A stretch of DNA of 9,437 bases. Origin: an uncultured Eubacteriales bacterium. Its GTDB lineage: Bacteria > Bacillota > Clostridia > Oscillospirales > Acutalibacteraceae. Below the pieces are notes generated by a model. That model was not told the origin of the DNA. It did not search any database and saw nothing but the letters and a program-made list of their open reading frames with translations. Every line of letters begins with the position of its first letter. Positions within the stretch are counted from its first letter, which is position 1. Positions 7,566 to 9,437 of the stretch are shown in pieces. A program made the position numbers and the translations under genes. Location: NCBI GenBank assembly GCA_934501135.1, contig CAKSUE010000017.1, positions 1-9,437 on the forward strand, given 5' to 3'.

Positions 7566-7584
7566 TTAGTTTTAATTAGTAATT

Positions 7585-7590
7585 GGAGGT
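7585..7590 (+). promoter_or_regulatory. Ribosome binding site of spoVM
   Basis: GGAGGT is a textbook Shine-Dalgarno core placed 6 bases before ATG 7597. It fixes the start of a gene too short for ordinary gene finders. Confidence 0.85.
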
Positions 7591-7596
7591 ATTTAT

Positions 7597-7689
7597 ATGA
7601 AAATCGTTGTACTTAAAAGTCCCAAAGTATTAGGTTTTTTCCTCAGAAAGATGTTTCATATAAAAGTTGAACAAAACGACAATGTATAA
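7597..7689 (+). CDS. spoVM: Stage V sporulation protein M (SpoVM)
   Basis: SpoVM is a tiny amphipathic peptide made in the mother cell. It lies flat on the convex outer forespore membrane and anchors SpoIVA, the base of the spore coat; in B. subtilis it is also needed for cortex formation. The 30-aa product begins MKIVVLKSPKVLG. Compared with the 26-aa B. subtilis peptide as I remember it, these positions match: M1, K2, K7, P9, K10, L12, G13, R17 and M19. P9, known to matter for localisation, is kept. Differences are F14-F15 in place of G14-I15 and a longer polar tail ending EQNDNV. The location just after thiN is the same as in B. subtilis, which independently supports the call. A terminator starts 58 bases after the stop. 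Confidence 0.93.
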   Translation: MKIVVLKSPKVLGFFLRKMFHIKVEQNDNV

Positions 7690-7747
7690 TAAAAAGTGAC
7701 ATATAATTGCAGAAAATATAAAAGTAAATAGGATTAGTTTTTAAATT

Positions 7748-7782
7748 CCGTGATTGAAATTTTTCAGTCACGGTCTTTTTTT
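7748..7782 (+). terminator. Rho-independent terminator after spoVM
   Basis: The arms CCGTGATTGAA (7748-7758) and TTCAGTCACGG (7763-7773) pair over 11 positions with one G-U pair around a 4-base loop. TCTTTTTTT (7774-7782) follows on the + strand. It closes the transcript that ends with spoVM and isolates the downstream DUF3794 gene. The remaining bases of the 156-base gap between the two genes carry no other supported feature except the weak promoter candidate. Confidence 0.88.
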
Positions 7783-7811
7783 GCATAAATAGGACATGGT
7801 GAGAATAGAAA
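7783..7811 (+). promoter_or_regulatory. Weak sigma-E-like promoter candidate for the DUF3794-LysM gene
   Basis: GCATAAA (7783-7789) resembles the sigma-E -35 (KMATATT, 5 of 7). After exactly 14 bases comes AATAGAAA (7804-7811), a poor match (5 of 8) to CATACAAT. Alternatively TTGCAT (7781-7786) and AATAGA (7804-7809) form a weak sigma-A pair at 17 bases. A promoter is needed here because a terminator lies just upstream, and sipL is sigma-E-controlled in C. difficile. Confidence 0.3.
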
Positions 7812-7845
7812 TTAATAGAAATGTAAAAAAGGAGAGATTATCTAT

Positions 7846-9378
7846 ATGAATTATAGTATGAATAGGGATAGGTTTTCTGTCAATGAGGTAATTTTCGATG
7901 GATGTCAGGAACAGCCTATAGACTTAGATTTCAGTTTGCCGGATTATTGTCCGGATATAAGGCGAATACTCAAGTGTCAAGTTTATCCTCAAATAAATAT
8001 GAAAAATATAACTTCTGATCGCTTAGATGTTGATGGAACTGCAATTGTAAAACTTATATATGTAGATGCAATTAAAAATACAATTAGATGTTGTGAATAC
8101 AAAGAACCATTTTCAACATCATTTAATTTAGATTCACCTGCTGAAAATGCAATGGCATTTACAAAGGTTAAAGTAGAATATATGAATTGCAGAGCTATTA
8201 GCCCTAGAAGACTAGATATTCACGGAGCATTTTCTATATGTGCAAAGATATGCAGTAAAACAGATCAAGAAATAGTAAACGGTGTTGAAGAGGGCGATAT
8301 ACAACAGAAAAAAGAAGATAAAATGATAAGTCATGTTGTTGGAATAGGTAACCAACAGTTTTCTGTGAATGAGACTCTGGAAATTGGATCTGGAAAACCT
8401 AAAATAGAAACCATCATAAGAAGTAGCGTATCAATAACAGTTAAGGATACAAAAGCAATAGCTAATAAACTAATTATTAAAGCAGATGCATTTGTTAAAA
8501 TATTGTATTTAAGTGATATTGATACAGGAAGTATAGATTCTATGGAATATACTGTACCTATAAGCCAAATAGTTGATGTGCCTGGAGTAGATGAAGATAG
8601 TCAGTGCGATATTAAAATAGAGATACTTAACAGTGACATAAGACCAAAAACAGATTCTTTCAATGAAGAAGACTTACTATCTGTAGACATTAAATTTGCA
8701 GCAATGGTAATTGCATATGAAAATAAAGATTTACAAATAGTAACTGATGTATATTCTACTAAGTTTAATTTGAATGTTGATTATAAACAGACATCAATAC
8801 CTAAGGTTATAGATTTTATTTCAGAGATGTACACTAACAAAAATAATGTAGATGTGCCTGGTGAAGGTGTATCTGAAATAATAGATGTATTTAATGAAAT
8901 AATGATGGTAAATGCTAAATGCGAAAGCAATAAGATAATTTTTAAAGGTAAGATGAATGTCTGCATCTTAGCTATTGATGAGAAAGAGGAACCTTTTTAT
9001 GTTGAGAGAATGATAGACTTTGAATATGAAAAAGAATATAATGCTTTACCCGATAATGTAATATGTGATGTTGATCCTAATTTAATATCAATAGGATTTA
9101 GAATAAGTACAAAAAATTCTATAGAAATTAAGTCAGAAATAAACCTTAAAGCAACTGTTTCATCTACAGATAATTTTAAGGTAATAAACGATATATCTGC
9201 CGATGAAGGAAATCCAAGGCAAAAAGATGCTTCTTTAACCATATATTATGCCGATAAGGGGGAGAGCATTTGGGATATAGCAAGAAGCTATTGTACTTCA
9301 GTTGATGCAATAAAACTTGAAAATGATTTAAATGAAGATGTCTTACAAAAAAGGGGGATGCTATTAATACCAATGTAA
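7846..9378 (+). CDS. sipL: DUF3794 and LysM protein, likely SpoIVA-interacting protein SipL
   Basis: SipL is a mother-cell protein of clostridia that binds SpoIVA and is needed to attach the coat to the forespore. The 510-aa product has no signal peptide or membrane helix. The C-terminus (464-510) is a LysM domain: YYADKGESIWDIARSY, then a helix and LLIPM at the very end. The rest consists of diverged DUF3794-like repeats. FSVNE occurs at 10-14 and again at 172-176. DGTAIVKLIYVD (63-74), KADAFVKILYLSD (212-224) and FKGKMNVCILAIDE (366-379) are equivalent strands of three copies. LPDYCPDIRRIL (31-42) is the typical DUF3794 opening. In C. difficile the LysM part binds SpoIVA. The ATG follows AAAAAAGGAGAG at 7825-7836. 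Clostridia can carry several DUF3794 proteins, so SipL identity rests on architecture and the adjacent spoVM; a paralogue is possible. Confidence 0.82.
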   Translation: MNYSMNRDRFSVNEVIFDGCQEQPIDLDFSLPDYCPDIRRILKCQVYPQINMKNITSDRLDVDGTAIVKLIYVDAIKNTIRCCEYKEPFSTSFNLDSPAENAMAFTKVKVEYMNCRAISPRRLDIHGAFSICAKICSKTDQEIVNGVEEGDIQQKKEDKMISHVVGIGNQQFSVNETLEIGSGKPKIETIIRSSVSITVKDTKAIANKLIIKADAFVKILYLSDIDTGSIDSMEYTVPISQIVDVPGVDEDSQCDIKIEILNSDIRPKTDSFNEEDLLSVDIKFAAMVIAYENKDLQIVTDVYSTKFNLNVDYKQTSIPKVIDFISEMYTNKNNVDVPGEGVSEIIDVFNEIMMVNAKCESNKIIFKGKMNVCILAIDEKEEPFYVERMIDFEYEKEYNALPDNVICDVDPNLISIGFRISTKNSIEIKSEINLKATVSSTDNFKVINDISADEGNPRQKDASLTIYYADKGESIWDIARSYCTSVDAIKLENDLNEDVLQKRGMLLIPM

Positions 9379-9437
9379 AGCATGAATTAAACTGTATTTA
9401 ATGTTAATGGTAATTAATGAATTTTTATACCTTAGGA

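Noticed and set aside
8781..9373. Three open frames on the - strand inside the SipL-type gene
   Set aside because: They are shadows of the real reading frame, without start signals or recognisable products.
9388..9437. Terminator or TTAATG triplet repeat after the SipL-type gene
   Set aside because: TTAAA/TTTAA is a five-pair AT-only stem without a following T-run, and three TTAATG copies in 22 bases are expected in such AT-rich sequence. The window ends before the next gene can be seen.

Overview
The window reads as AT-rich chromosomal DNA of an endospore-forming member of the Clostridia. The reasons are low GC, heavy use of AGA/ATA/TTA codons, strong purine-rich Shine-Dalgarno sites, a spoVM gene, and a DUF3794-LysM protein of the clostridial SipL type. 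All ten genes lie on the + strand. I see no mobile element, CRISPR array, tRNA or rRNA.

Positions 2-7320 hold a tightly packed housekeeping operon: a YugP-type membrane zinc metallopeptidase (5' end cut by the window edge), rsmB (16S rRNA m5C methyltransferase), rlmN (23S rRNA/tRNA m2A radical-SAM methyltransferase), prpC (PP2C phosphatase), prkC (PASTA Ser/Thr kinase), rsgA (ribosome-assembly GTPase) and thiN (thiamine pyrophosphokinase). Gaps are 20 bases or less, and three junctions overlap (rlmN/prpC by 14 bases, prkC/rsgA as ATGA, rsgA/thiN as TAATG). The order matches the familiar Firmicute prpC-prkC-rsgA-rpe-thiN block, except that rpe is absent. The theme is ribosome modification and assembly combined with cell-envelope-sensing reversible Ser/Thr phosphorylation.

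Positions 7321-7747 hold a short sporulation segment with two genes that a length cutoff would miss. One is an unrecognised 47-residue, probably two-helix membrane protein (7422-7565). The other is spoVM (7597-7689, 30 aa), encoding the amphipathic peptide that marks the forespore surface and anchors SpoIVA. A TATAAT-containing promoter candidate precedes the pair. A clear rho-independent terminator (7748-7782) follows spoVM.

Positions 7783-9437 hold one large gene, a 510-aa protein with three divergent DUF3794-like repeats and a C-terminal LysM domain, best read as SipL, the SpoIVA-interacting coat morphogenesis protein of clostridia. A weak sigma-E-like promoter may lie just after the terminator. 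Two partners of SpoIVA (SpoVM and SipL) are therefore neighbours here, with the unknown 47-aa membrane protein beside them. That protein is the best candidate for something undescribed. The last 59 bases are AT-rich, with no gene that I can support.
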